This document shows, in pieces, positions 1 through 4,788 of a DNA stretch of 8,729 bases; the first letter of the stretch is position 1; each line of letters opens with the position of its first letter. The stretch spans positions 1 through 8,729 of the forward strand of contig JAYUKV010000124.1 in assembly GCA_043764135.1 (NCBI GenBank). Direction: 5' to 3'. The notes below the pieces were generated by a model that did no database searches, was not told the origin of the DNA, and worked only from the letters and a program-made list of their open reading frames with translations. The translations under genes were made by a program, and so were the position numbers. The stretch comes from JAYUKV01 sp043764135 (lineage in GTDB: Bacteria; Patescibacteriota; JACMRA01).

Positions 1-173
1 GTCAAGTGTCCAACATTGACCCCCATTTTGTCCAACATTGACCCCCATTTTGTCCAACATTGACCCCCATTTTGTCACAGTTCACCCCCATTTTGTCCAA
101 CATTGACCCCCATTTTGTCCAACATAGCACCTTTTTAACCCCTATTTCAAGCCAGATTTTGGGGGTCCTAACT
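1..173. repeat. Terminal overlap, long copy (circular-plasmid join)
   Basis: Bases 1-173 and 8644-8729 are the same locus: both begin GTCAAGTGTCCAACATTGAC and both end GGGGGTCCTAACT. The long copy has four full iterons and one degenerate iteron, plus a partial unit. The terminal copy has one full iteron plus the partial unit. The difference is 87 bases, exactly three 22-base units and one 21-base unit. This is the pattern of a circular molecule opened in its iteron array, with repeat collapse in one copy. Confidence 0.85.
8..125. repeat. Iteron array of the replication origin
   Basis: Tandem 22-bp units start at 8, 30, 52 and 95, each GT followed by CCAACATTGACCCCCATTTT. A degenerate 21-bp unit at 74-94 keeps the TTTT end and CACCCCCATTTT but changes the left half to GTCACAGTT. 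A half unit (GTCCAACAT) at 117-125 closes the array. The 22-bp periodicity, two helical turns, is classical for binding sites of Rep_3/RepB initiators, and the array lies immediately upstream of such a gene across the circular join. Known role in this family: initiator monomers bind the iterons to open the origin and to control copy number. Confidence 0.92.
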
Positions 174-372
174 ATAACTTAGTTAACTATATAACAACAA
201 CCAAGGTTTTTCAAAATCTTCAATTTTGGTTGCTGCTATTTTTTTCTATTTCTTAGTTTTTTTAGGTCAGACGTGTCCCCTTAGTTGTACCCAAGGTTAT
301 AATTTTATAAAAATAACCCTGTATTTCAAAGCTTTTCTTAAACAATTTTGCAGAATAGGTCAAATCTAGATT
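126..372. other. AT-rich origin flank, probable unwinding region
   Basis: This gene-free stretch lies between the iterons and the end of the partition-like gene. It is AT-rich with long T runs (for example 238-262), as expected of a DNA-unwinding element next to iterons. It contains an inverted repeat CAACCAA (198-204) / TTGGTTG (226-232), extendable to about 11 bp with two mismatches. It also holds the first copy of the dispersed repeat at 268-290 and a doubled CCAAGGTT (201-208, 291-298). No clear rho-independent terminator for the leftward gene is visible. The function as unwinding element is inferred from position and composition. Confidence 0.5.
268..290 (+). repeat. Dispersed module-border repeat, copy A
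   Basis: The core CAGACGTGTCCCCTTAG is followed by TTGTAC. It matches copy B (2184-2206) at 21 of 23 positions in the same orientation. Copies A and B bracket the partition-like gene and the insertion sequence. CCTT here and AAGG at 293-296 could form a weak hairpin. The function is unknown. Confidence 0.65.
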
Positions 373-1065
373 TTAGAATGGCCACCATTTGAATCGTTTT
401 TGAGAGGTTTTTTTACCTTCAACTGGTACTTGGTTAGATTCGTCAAACAAGTCAAAATTTTGGGGGTTTATTGAAGCCTCAGGGCTATTTGAAGGTGTGA
501 CTTCAACTGTACTTTGTTTAGATCTTGGTTTTTCTGGAATATTTTGGATAGAACTGTCAGTCAAAGATTTTAATTGAGTTTGTAAACCAAGGGATAAAGT
601 TTGTTGATTTTCTAGTAGCGTATGGACTTTTTCCAATTGTACATGAAACTTTTCAACCTCTTTTTCGCGAAGTTCAATCTGTTGATACAGTTTTTCTTTA
701 TCTTTTTTCAAATATTGAATTTCTTTTTTGTAAGATTCATTTTGATCGATGATGTACTGATCGAGTAAACCACGATTTTCTTCTTTCTCAAAATTATCAC
801 TAATAATATCACTAATAATATTTTTTTCTTCTTTTTTCTTTATTAGTGCTTTATCAATGTTATTAGCGCCATAATAGCTAATTAATTCATCCAATTCAAT
901 CCTCACCTCAAATCCATATTTTCCTTTAATTCTTGTTGATTTTATCTTCTTTTCCTGTAATAATTTTTTGATTGTATGTTCTGATTTACTACAAATATTT
1001 GCAGCTTCAAGGATTGATAAATTATTAGTGGTAGCAGTGATAATATTAGTAATATTTTTTGGCAT
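373..1065 (-). CDS. HTH and coiled-coil plasmid partition-like protein
   Basis: This 230-aa protein has a predicted N-terminal helix-turn-helix of MerR/excisionase-like type (about residues 15-66, LSILEAANICSKSEHTIKKL then a basic wing and ELDELISYYG). A long charged coiled coil follows (about 75-170), then a Pro/Ser/Asn-rich linker, and the protein ends in a basic aromatic tail KRFKWWPF. This architecture matches single-protein segregation or replication-accessory factors of theta plasmids (pSK1 Par, DUF536-type proteins beside rep genes, KfrA-like proteins). In those, the HTH binds repeats near the gene's own promoter and the coiled coil multimerises. Assignment is by architecture and position near the iteron origin, not by a diagnostic catalytic motif. 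ATG at 1065 has no Shine-Dalgarno sequence and the stop is TAA. Candidate binding sites lie at the start of the gene and just upstream. An alternative is a plasmid transcriptional regulator without a partition role. Confidence 0.7.
   Translation of the reverse strand: MPKNITNIITATTNNLSILEAANICSKSEHTIKKLLQEKKIKSTRIKGKYGFEVRIELDELISYYGANNIDKALIKKKEEKNIISDIISDNFEKEENRGLLDQYIIDQNESYKKEIQYLKKDKEKLYQQIELREKEVEKFHVQLEKVHTLLENQQTLSLGLQTQLKSLTDSSIQNIPEKPRSKQSTVEVTPSNSPEASINPQNFDLFDESNQVPVEGKKTSQKRFKWWPF
796..819. repeat. Tandem 12-bp direct repeat inside the partition-like gene
   Basis: ATCACTAATAAT occurs twice back to back (796-807, 808-819). Read on the minus strand each unit contains ATTATTAGTG, a 10-mer found again at 1021-1030 near the start of the gene, with shorter relatives at 840-848 (TTATTAGTG) and 859-867. 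It encodes a repeated IISD in the protein. It may be an internal binding site for the gene's own HTH product, or simply a coding duplication. Confidence 0.5.
1042..1056. promoter_or_regulatory. 15-bp palindrome at the start of the partition-like gene
   Basis: AATATTA-G-TAATATT is a perfect palindrome with one central base, located 9-23 bp inside the reading frame. It shares its centre ATTAGTAAT with the 17-bp palindrome at 1094-1110, and ATTATTAGTG lies at 1021-1030. I infer paired operator or centromere half-sites for the HTH protein encoded here. In AT-rich DNA a single palindrome would be weak evidence; the shared centre strengthens it. Confidence 0.45.
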
Positions 1066-1093
1066 AATTATTTTTTTCTTATTAGGGGTCTAG

Positions 1094-1110
1094 AATTATT
1101 AGTAATAATT
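1094..1110. promoter_or_regulatory. 17-bp palindrome upstream of the partition-like gene
   Basis: AATTATTA-G-TAATAATT is a perfect 8-bp-arm palindrome, 29-45 bp upstream of the start codon at 1065. It overlaps the only plausible -10 region of that gene (see 1105-1133), so a protein bound here would repress transcription. Autoregulation by the HTH protein is inferred. Confidence 0.5.
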
Positions 1111-1133
1111 ATCTATGCTATTATTTCTGTCAA
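1105..1133 (-). promoter_or_regulatory. Possible promoter of the partition-like gene
   Basis: On the minus strand a perfect -35 TTGACA (1133-1128) is followed after 17 bp by AATTAT (1110-1105), a poor -10. GATAAT nearby is closer to consensus but gives only a 14-bp spacer. The insertion sequence ends 9 bp upstream of the -35, so the core promoter is intact but its upstream surroundings have been replaced. Confidence 0.4.
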
Positions 1134-1185
1134 TTTAACATAGAACCTGTCCAATTAATCCCTAATCTCACTTGCCAACAAAAAC

Positions 1186-1229
1186 AGCCCTGGGTTTGAT
1201 AAGGTATGAAAGAGTTTATCAACAGGGCT
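1186..1229 (+). promoter_or_regulatory. Stem-loop enclosing the transposase start codon
   Basis: AGCCCTG (1186-1192) pairs with CAGGGCT (1223-1229), and TTGATAA (1196-1202) pairs with TTATCAA (1216-1222). This gives 14 bp interrupted by a 3-base bulge. The start ATG (1206-1208) lies in the 13-nt loop. Such structures in other IS mRNAs (IS10 and IS50 are known cases) hide the translation start when transcription enters from outside. That role is inferred here. Confidence 0.55.
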
Positions 1230-2030
1230 AAGTATAGTAAAATAGCAAAGTATTTTCAAGTCAAGTCTAAAAGACCTAGGATTTATGATTTGTTTGATGT
1301 TTTAGACGGTATCTTGTATGTTCTTGTCACAGGCTGTCAGTGGAGAAATCTATCATCTTGTTATCCTCCCTATAGAATAGTCTTTTACTATTTTAGCAAA
1401 TGGAAGAATAGAAAAGTCTTTCATAAAGTTCTCAGTAGCCTGAATAATAGAGTTAATTGTCTTGGTAGAACTAACAAACCAAGAATCTTAATTATTGATA
1501 ACCAATCCATAAGTGATAGCGATCTGCCAAGTCTAAAAGATAAAGGTTATGACGGTCACAAAAAAAGAAAGGGTAGGAAAAGATGTATCCTTGTTGACAT
1601 AAGTGGTAATATTCACTGCATCAAGTATTTACCAGCTAATTTTAGTGATGTTAACACAGCTAAAGTAATTGTACAAAACTATAGATTAACTCCATTTGGT
1701 AAAAACAATAAACAACAAGTATCAATTTATGGAGATAAAGGTTTTCACTCACCAGATTTAAAAGAATATTGCAAAACTTACAACGTCAATTTCCAAGCTC
1801 TAATCAGGCAAAAACTGCCAGACTTAACCACTAAGATTGGTCAAGAGATCTACAAACAACAATATGGCTACATAACGGAACTAATCAAATCAATAAGATG
1901 GGTAGTAGAGCAAACCTTTGCCTGGTTACAAAAGTATAGACGATTGAATATGAATTATGAAAGAACTATATCAAGTCTTGAAGCAATGACTCTACTTGCA
2001 GCTATTAGAATCAAGCTCAGGAGTAGTTAG
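1206..2030 (+). CDS. IS5-family DDE transposase
   Basis: This 274-aa protein is a full-length, single-frame transposase of the IS427/IS1031-like part of the IS5 family. The N-terminal region (about 1-75) contains the family's conserved LDGILYVLVTGCQWRNLS and PPYRIVFYYFSKW segments. The DDE (RNase H-like) catalytic domain shows the first Asp in LIIDNQS (D98), then KGYDGHKKRKGRKR, the second Asp in YGDKGFHSPDL (D177), and the Glu in RWVVEQTFAWLQKYRRL (E235). The protein catalyses cut-and-paste movement of the surrounding element by acting on its terminal repeats. All three catalytic residues are present, so activity is plausible. AAGG lies just before the start codon, the only SD-like sequence among the genes here but probably too close to it. 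The start lies inside a predicted stem-loop that may limit translation. Confidence 0.95.
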   Translation: MKEFINRAKYSKIAKYFQVKSKRPRIYDLFDVLDGILYVLVTGCQWRNLSSCYPPYRIVFYYFSKWKNRKVFHKVLSSLNNRVNCLGRTNKPRILIIDNQSISDSDLPSLKDKGYDGHKKRKGRKRCILVDISGNIHCIKYLPANFSDVNTAKVIVQNYRLTPFGKNNKQQVSIYGDKGFHSPDLKEYCKTYNVNFQALIRQKLPDLTTKIGQEIYKQQYGYITELIKSIRWVVEQTFAWLQKYRRLNMNYERTISSLEAMTLLAAIRIKLRSS

Positions 2031-2183
2031 GATTAATTGAACAGGTTCATATTAGTTTCTATTACTAGATCACTAATTAAGAAAAGTGTGAATTTAAACG
2101 ATTATATCTATTTTATAAAACTAAACAAAAATATAAATTTATTCTTGCAATTTTTAAATAATTTTTTCCCAATATATTTTTAT

Positions 2184-2206
2184 CAGACATGTCCCCTTAG
2201 CTGTAC
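2184..2206 (+). repeat. Dispersed module-border repeat, copy B
   Basis: CAGACATGTCCCCTTAG followed by CTGTAC, 21 of 23 identical to copy A (268-290) in direct orientation. TTAG (2197-2200) and CTAA (2206-2209) could form a short stem. Confidence 0.65.
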
Positions 2207-2303
2207 TAACAAAAATTCCAACCCAAATCAACCCCCAAAAATCAAAAAATTTCAAGTCTCAAAATGGTACAGCGTCCGCCACTCGTTTCACTCCTTTTGG
2301 TTG

Positions 2304-2346
2304 CAGGCGTGTCGCTTTAGCTTCGCTAAGGCTCCTTGGTAAGGAG
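2304..2346 (+). repeat. Repeat copy C with two adjoining hairpins
   Basis: CAGGCGTGTCGCTTTAG (2304-2320) is a diverged member of the dispersed family. It runs into an 8-bp stem, GCTTTAGC (2314-2321) with GCTAAGGC (2325-2332), loop TTC and one G-U pair. That stem shares its last base with a second perfect stem, CTCCTT (2332-2337) / AAGGAG (2341-2346), loop GGT. The block is clearly richer in G and C than its surroundings. Neither stem is followed by a T run, so I do not call it a terminator. Confidence 0.5.
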
Positions 2347-3016
2347 TTAAGCCCTATTTTAAAGCTATTAATTTTTTAAAAAAAATATTTTTGGACTTGG
2401 AAATTGAGAATAAACTGATTTTGAACTTGAATCTACCTAGGAGTGACCAGGAGTTAAGCTCTTGAAATAGATGTTTTTGTATTTTAAGGGTTTTGACTTG
2501 GAATTGAAAAAATACTTTGTAACAAAAGATTTGAAAATATATTTAGTGTAATTTTTTGACTAAAAATACCCACTAGGGGTCTTAAGTGATATTGAAATAG
2601 CGGTTTTTAAGGTGTCTCACAAAAAATGATATTTTGGTGTAATTTGTAAAAATGAACTTGAAATTTACTAGAAAAAGATCAAAAATTATGAATTTGGGAC
2701 ACATTAACTATTGCTTAAAACAGGGATTACATGGTTGAAGTGATGTTTGGTTTTTTTGCATTGGAATTACATTTTAATTTTTTTAGTTGTTTTTCCTGCC
2801 CTTTTTGTAAATTATCTATAATTTTATGGTCGTGAGACATTTAATTAATGGCTTGATTAAAGTAATACTAACCACTTCACATCTATTTAATTCCAAGTTC
2901 ATTTTTTGGGACGTGTTGGGACTTAGGTTGGAATTGAAATTTAAGAGTTTGGAATTGGAAATTTAATCAAAAATCTGATCAAAATATTTTGTATATTTTG
3001 GAATTGAAACTTAAAT

Positions 3017-3038
3017 ATTTCACAACAATTTCACAACA
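3017..3038. repeat. Tandem 11-bp operator-like repeat before the toxin-antitoxin promoter
   Basis: ATTTCACAACA occurs twice in tandem (3017-3027, 3028-3038), with the start of a third (ATTTCAA). It lies about 25 bp upstream of the -35 box. The exact inverse of ATTTCACAA, TTGTGAAAT, is at 3107-3115 just downstream of the promoter. The arrangement suggests operators for the HTH antitoxin, which usually represses its own operon. Confidence 0.5.
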
Positions 3039-3062
3039 ATTTCAAACCAAACCAAAAACTAC

Positions 3063-3092
3063 TTGACAAAAATACCACGATTTTGATATAAT
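3063..3092 (+). promoter_or_regulatory. Consensus promoter of the toxin-antitoxin operon
   Basis: TTGACA (3063-3068), an 18-bp spacer and TATAAT (3087-3092) match sigma-70 consensus at all 12 positions. Transcription should start near 3099, about 28 nt before the chosen toxin ATG. Operator-like repeats flank it on both sides. Confidence 0.8.
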
Positions 3093-3126
3093 TAGAGAAA
3101 TTACTTTTGTGAAATTCCAACTTTTT

Positions 3127-3597
3127 ATGAAACAAGATCTTTTAAATTTTACAGTGGCCTTTTACTCGGAGGATGGAAAAACTTCACCTGTTCTTGATTA
3201 CCTCCAAGAACTATCCAAGTCTAACCCAAAATTAACCGCTAAAGCATTATCCAGTATCATTGATCTACCCCTCAAGTTCTACAACTTCGACGATATCAAG
3301 GTTATCAAATCTGGAAAGTCCAATTACTACGAGTTGAGAGTCAAAGCTGGTTCAGATATCTGCCGTTTCTTCTTTGTAGTTAAAGATCCAAACTATATCG
3401 TCCTTTATGGTTTCACCAAGAAAACTCAAAAGACAGATTCTAAAGATTTAAAATTAGGAGAACGCAATTTACAGGATTTTCTACTCAATCAATCATCAAT
3501 CACCATTGACCTAACTCCATGGCAACGTAAGCAGGCTATTTTAGCCACCCACAGCAACCAAATCAACAACACATCAAAAACTAACTTCAAACCCTAA
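3127..3597 (+). CDS. higB: RelE/HigB-type toxin (phage Gp49-like family)
   Basis: With the ATG at 3127 the protein is 156 aa. A GTG at 3109 would add six residues. I prefer the ATG because the GTG lies only about 10 nt from the expected transcript start and inside the operator-like TTGTGAAAT. The fold is recognisable from NFTVAFYSEDGKTSPVLDYL, then YYELRVKAGSDICRFFFVV and YIVLYGFTKKTQKT, the typical core of the Gp49-like/HigB branch of the RelE superfamily. Conserved basic residues R71, R80, K98 and K99 are in the expected places. Known family role: ribosome-dependent mRNA cleavage in the cytoplasm, neutralised by the partner antitoxin. About 35 extra C-terminal residues follow the core (TIDLTPWQRKQAI and a polar tail). 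Toxin-first order with an HTH antitoxin 14 bp downstream is the hig arrangement. Likely plasmid maintenance or phage defence. Confidence 0.88.
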   Translation: MKQDLLNFTVAFYSEDGKTSPVLDYLQELSKSNPKLTAKALSSIIDLPLKFYNFDDIKVIKSGKSNYYELRVKAGSDICRFFFVVKDPNYIVLYGFTKKTQKTDSKDLKLGERNLQDFLLNQSSITIDLTPWQRKQAILATHSNQINNTSKTNFKP

Positions 3598-3611
3598 AAC
3601 CTTACCATATT

Positions 3612-3941
3612 ATGACCACCAAAATCAGTCACCCAAACTTTAACCAACCAGTCACCCAAACTACAATTAATCTAAGCCAAACCTATCCCGATCTAAACAA
3701 CTTTATGAATTCCAAAGAGTTCACTGACGTACACGCAGAACAAAACCTACTTCTCAATCTCAGGGTTCGGATTAAACAGATTATGACCAAGCAAAAACTC
3801 ACCCAAGAAACTCTTGCCCAAAAGATGGGAGTTAATCAAAACCAAGTCCACCGGCTCGTGGCTGGTAAATCAGGCTTTACCTTTAAAACTATTCAAAAGT
3901 TTTGCATGGCTACTGAGACTAAGTTGGATTTTGTAAACTAG
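3612..3941 (+). CDS. higA: HigA-type XRE-family antitoxin
   Basis: This 109-aa protein has a Cro/C1-type helix-turn-helix over about residues 48-105: LLNLRVRIKQIMTKQKLTQE, then LAQKMGVNQNQVHRLVAGKS and FKTIQKFCMATETKLDF. The first about 45 residues are polar and probably form the flexible toxin-contacting or dimerisation part. It starts 14 bp after the toxin stop with no Shine-Dalgarno sequence, so translation is probably coupled or SD-independent. Known family role: binds and inhibits HigB, and represses the operon by binding operators around the promoter. Candidate operators ATTTCACAA/TTGTGAAAT lie at 3017-3036 and 3107-3115. It ends with TAG. Confidence 0.88.
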   Translation: MTTKISHPNFNQPVTQTTINLSQTYPDLNNFMNSKEFTDVHAEQNLLLNLRVRIKQIMTKQKLTQETLAQKMGVNQNQVHRLVAGKSGFTFKTIQKFCMATETKLDFVN

Positions 3942-3958
3942 ACTATCGTTTCACCTCC

Positions 3959-3977
3959 TAGTCATCAAAGATGACTA
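3959..3977. repeat. Perfect 8-bp hairpin after the antitoxin gene
   Basis: TAGTCATC (3959-3966), loop AAA, GATGACTA (3970-3977). It lies 18 bp after the antitoxin stop but has no following T run on the plus strand, so it may protect the 3' end or be a factor-dependent stop rather than an intrinsic terminator. Confidence 0.5.
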
Positions 3978-4013
3978 AGTACAAAGAAAATCCAAAAATC
4001 TTCAAATCCCACC

Positions 4014-4037
4014 CAAAAAACCACTACATACAGTGGT
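4014..4037 (-). terminator. Intrinsic terminator of the leftward effector operon
   Basis: On the minus strand ACCACT (4037-4032), a 6-nt loop and AGTGGT (4025-4020) are followed directly by six T. The stem is short (6 bp). It lies about 265 bp beyond the stop of the membrane-protein gene, so the transcript would carry a long structured 3' tail. On the plus strand there is no T run after the stem. Confidence 0.5.
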
Positions 4038-4083
4038 CAAAAAAATATACCTCTAAAACTAGCCAAAAAACCGTAAATTTCAC

Positions 4084-4121
4084 CAACCATATAACCTCTA
4101 AAACAAGCCATTACATGGTTG
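4084..4121. repeat. 11-bp inverted repeat sharing a 14-mer with 2726
   Basis: CAACCATATAA (4084-4094) pairs with TTACATGGTTG (4111-4121) with one mismatch and a 16-nt loop. The right arm belongs to ATTACATGGTTGAA (4110-4123), which recurs exactly at 2726-2739, in both places preceded by TAAAACA. Confidence 0.5.
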
Positions 4122-4160
4122 AAATAGGGTCTAAATATTGACTGCGTATAAATGTTATTA

Positions 4161-4191
4161 TTGGAAGTGTGGATGTGTTTTAAGGTATAAT
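4161..4191 (+). promoter_or_regulatory. Possible orphan promoter towards the membrane-protein gene 3' end
   Basis: TTGGAA (4161-4166), a 19-bp spacer and a perfect TATAAT (4186-4191). A transcript starting near 4198 would include the hairpin at 4243-4270 and then run antisense into the end of the 150-aa gene. The weak -35 and long spacer keep this uncertain. Confidence 0.3.
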
Positions 4192-4242
4192 ATAAATTGT
4201 TTGGCTAAACATAAAACAAATTTAGATTTGAATCACTTACAT

Positions 4243-4270
4243 ATTTATTCTATAACCAAGTAGAATAAGT
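4243..4270. repeat. 10-bp hairpin downstream of the membrane-protein gene
   Basis: ATTTATTCTA (4243-4252), loop TAACCAAG, TAGAATAAGT (4261-4270); nine Watson-Crick pairs and one T-G pair. There is no T run on either side, so not an intrinsic terminator by itself. Confidence 0.5.
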
Positions 4271-4302
4271 CGTGCAATTTCTTAAGTGTTGAAACTGGAA
4301 TA

Positions 4303-4755
4303 TTATGACTTAGGTTTAAATTTTAAGTTTAACTTTAATATAGGAAATACAACAAAAACAAAAACAAAAAACAAATAAACCATTATAAGTAAATATATAT
4401 TTTGAAAGAAATTATTTATATAAAGTGCTTTAAACATAACATATGATAATATTGGAATGAAAAATAAGGAATAATGTTTTCTTTTTTGTATATATGAAAT
4501 ATAAATAACATTTGCTAACAAAAAAACAGGAATAATGAACATTTCTGTTAAGGGGGCATTTTGTTTTATACTCATTTCACCAATTCCATAATAAAAACTT
4601 GTTATCAAATAATACAATGTTGCAATAATAAATATTACCATGTTTCTTTTGACAAAGTCTTTTATTTTTTGATTAAAAATTAAAACAGCTGCAAATACTA
4701 GTATTCCTGGAGCTAAAACTATGCTCATAAAAGAAAACAAATATAAAAAATTCAT
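4303..4755 (-). CDS. Small polytopic membrane protein, possible immunity partner
   Basis: This 150-aa, very hydrophobic protein has four to five predicted membrane segments: about residues 3-27 (LYLFSFMSIVLAPGILVF), 38-58, 70-90, 96-113 and 117-140 (LLIMVYLFFVFVFVVF). Basic residues sit in the short loops (KIKDFVKR, QKRKH) and at the C-terminus (KLNLKFKPKS). I recognise no family. It starts 33 bp after the stop of the secreted lectin protein on the same strand with no promoter or terminator in the gap, so co-transcription is likely. Small multi-pass proteins directly downstream of secreted toxins are often immunity proteins, but here that is inference from context. It could also help export or anchor the large protein. 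There is no Shine-Dalgarno sequence before ATG 4755; the stop is TAA. Confidence 0.75.
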   Translation of the reverse strand: MNFLYLFSFMSIVLAPGILVFAAVLIFNQKIKDFVKRNMVIFIIATLYYLITSFYYGIGEMSIKQNAPLTEMFIIPVFLLANVIYISYIQKRKHYSLFFIPILSYVMFKALYINNFFQNIYLLIMVYLFFVFVFVVFPILKLNLKFKPKS

Positions 4756-4788
4756 AAATTAATAATTAGGTTAATATTCTTAAATTAA

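Larger units (their letters stand above)
1143..2048 (+). mobile_element. Intact IS5-family insertion sequence (906 bp)
   Basis: The terminal inverted repeats are 19 bp with one mismatch: left end GAACCTGTCCAATTAATCC (1143-1161), and the right end (2030-2048) reads on the opposite strand as the same sequence with T at position 9. A 3-bp direct repeat ATA flanks the element (1140-1142 and 2049-2051), consistent with target duplication. One full-length transposase gene fills the element and its TAG stop overlaps the right repeat by one base. The length and single reading frame fit the IS427/IS1031-like groups of the IS5 family. Intact ends and gene suggest a recent, potentially active insertion. 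Removing it and one ATA rejoins the motif-rich upstream region of the partition-like gene. Confidence 0.9.
2049..3108. other. Long AT-rich non-coding region between IS and toxin-antitoxin
   Basis: About 1 kb with no credible gene. From left to right it holds: continued ATTAG/ATCACTAAT motifs next to the IS (2049-2077); dispersed repeat copies B and C (2184, 2304); a GC-richer island with two adjoining hairpins (2257-2355); a direct repeat AGGAGTTAAGC (2342-2352, 2449-2459); scattered TTGGAATTGAAA motifs (2498, 2928, 2949, 2998); the 14-mer ATTACATGGTTGAA (2726-2739) that recurs at 4110; and finally the toxin-antitoxin promoter. Dense stops in all frames and long A/T tracts argue against coding. 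It may be decayed DNA or a regulatory/RNA region. Confidence 0.6.
3942..4302. other. Structured gap between convergent operons
   Basis: This 361-bp gap lies between the rightward toxin-antitoxin operon and the leftward membrane-protein gene. It has no credible gene but four strong inverted repeats (3959-3977, 4014-4037, 4084-4121, 4243-4270). It also has a direct repeat CTCTAAAACNAGCCA (4051-4065, 4096-4110) and a possible rightward promoter at 4161-4191. A small RNA or extended 3' structure is possible but nothing matches a known RNA family. Confidence 0.5.

Noticed and set aside
8..125. Short tandem units considered as a CRISPR array
   Set aside because: The 22-bp units are contiguous with no spacers and no cas genes are present. 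Location before a Rep_3 gene explains them as iterons.
265..296. Dispersed repeat considered as an XerCD dif site
   Set aside because: It lacks the 11-6-11 layout with partly palindromic arms and conserved TTAT/ATAA core of dif-like sites.
2037..2342. 101-codon open frame starting with TTG after the IS
   Set aside because: It begins inside the IS right terminal repeat, has no promoter or ribosome site, is low-complexity, and runs through two copies of a non-coding repeat and a double hairpin.
2342..2459. GTTAAGC sites (2346-2352, 2453-2459) considered as integron attC ends
   Set aside because: They fit GTTRRRY, but no matching RYYYAAC partner at the right distance and no integrase are present.
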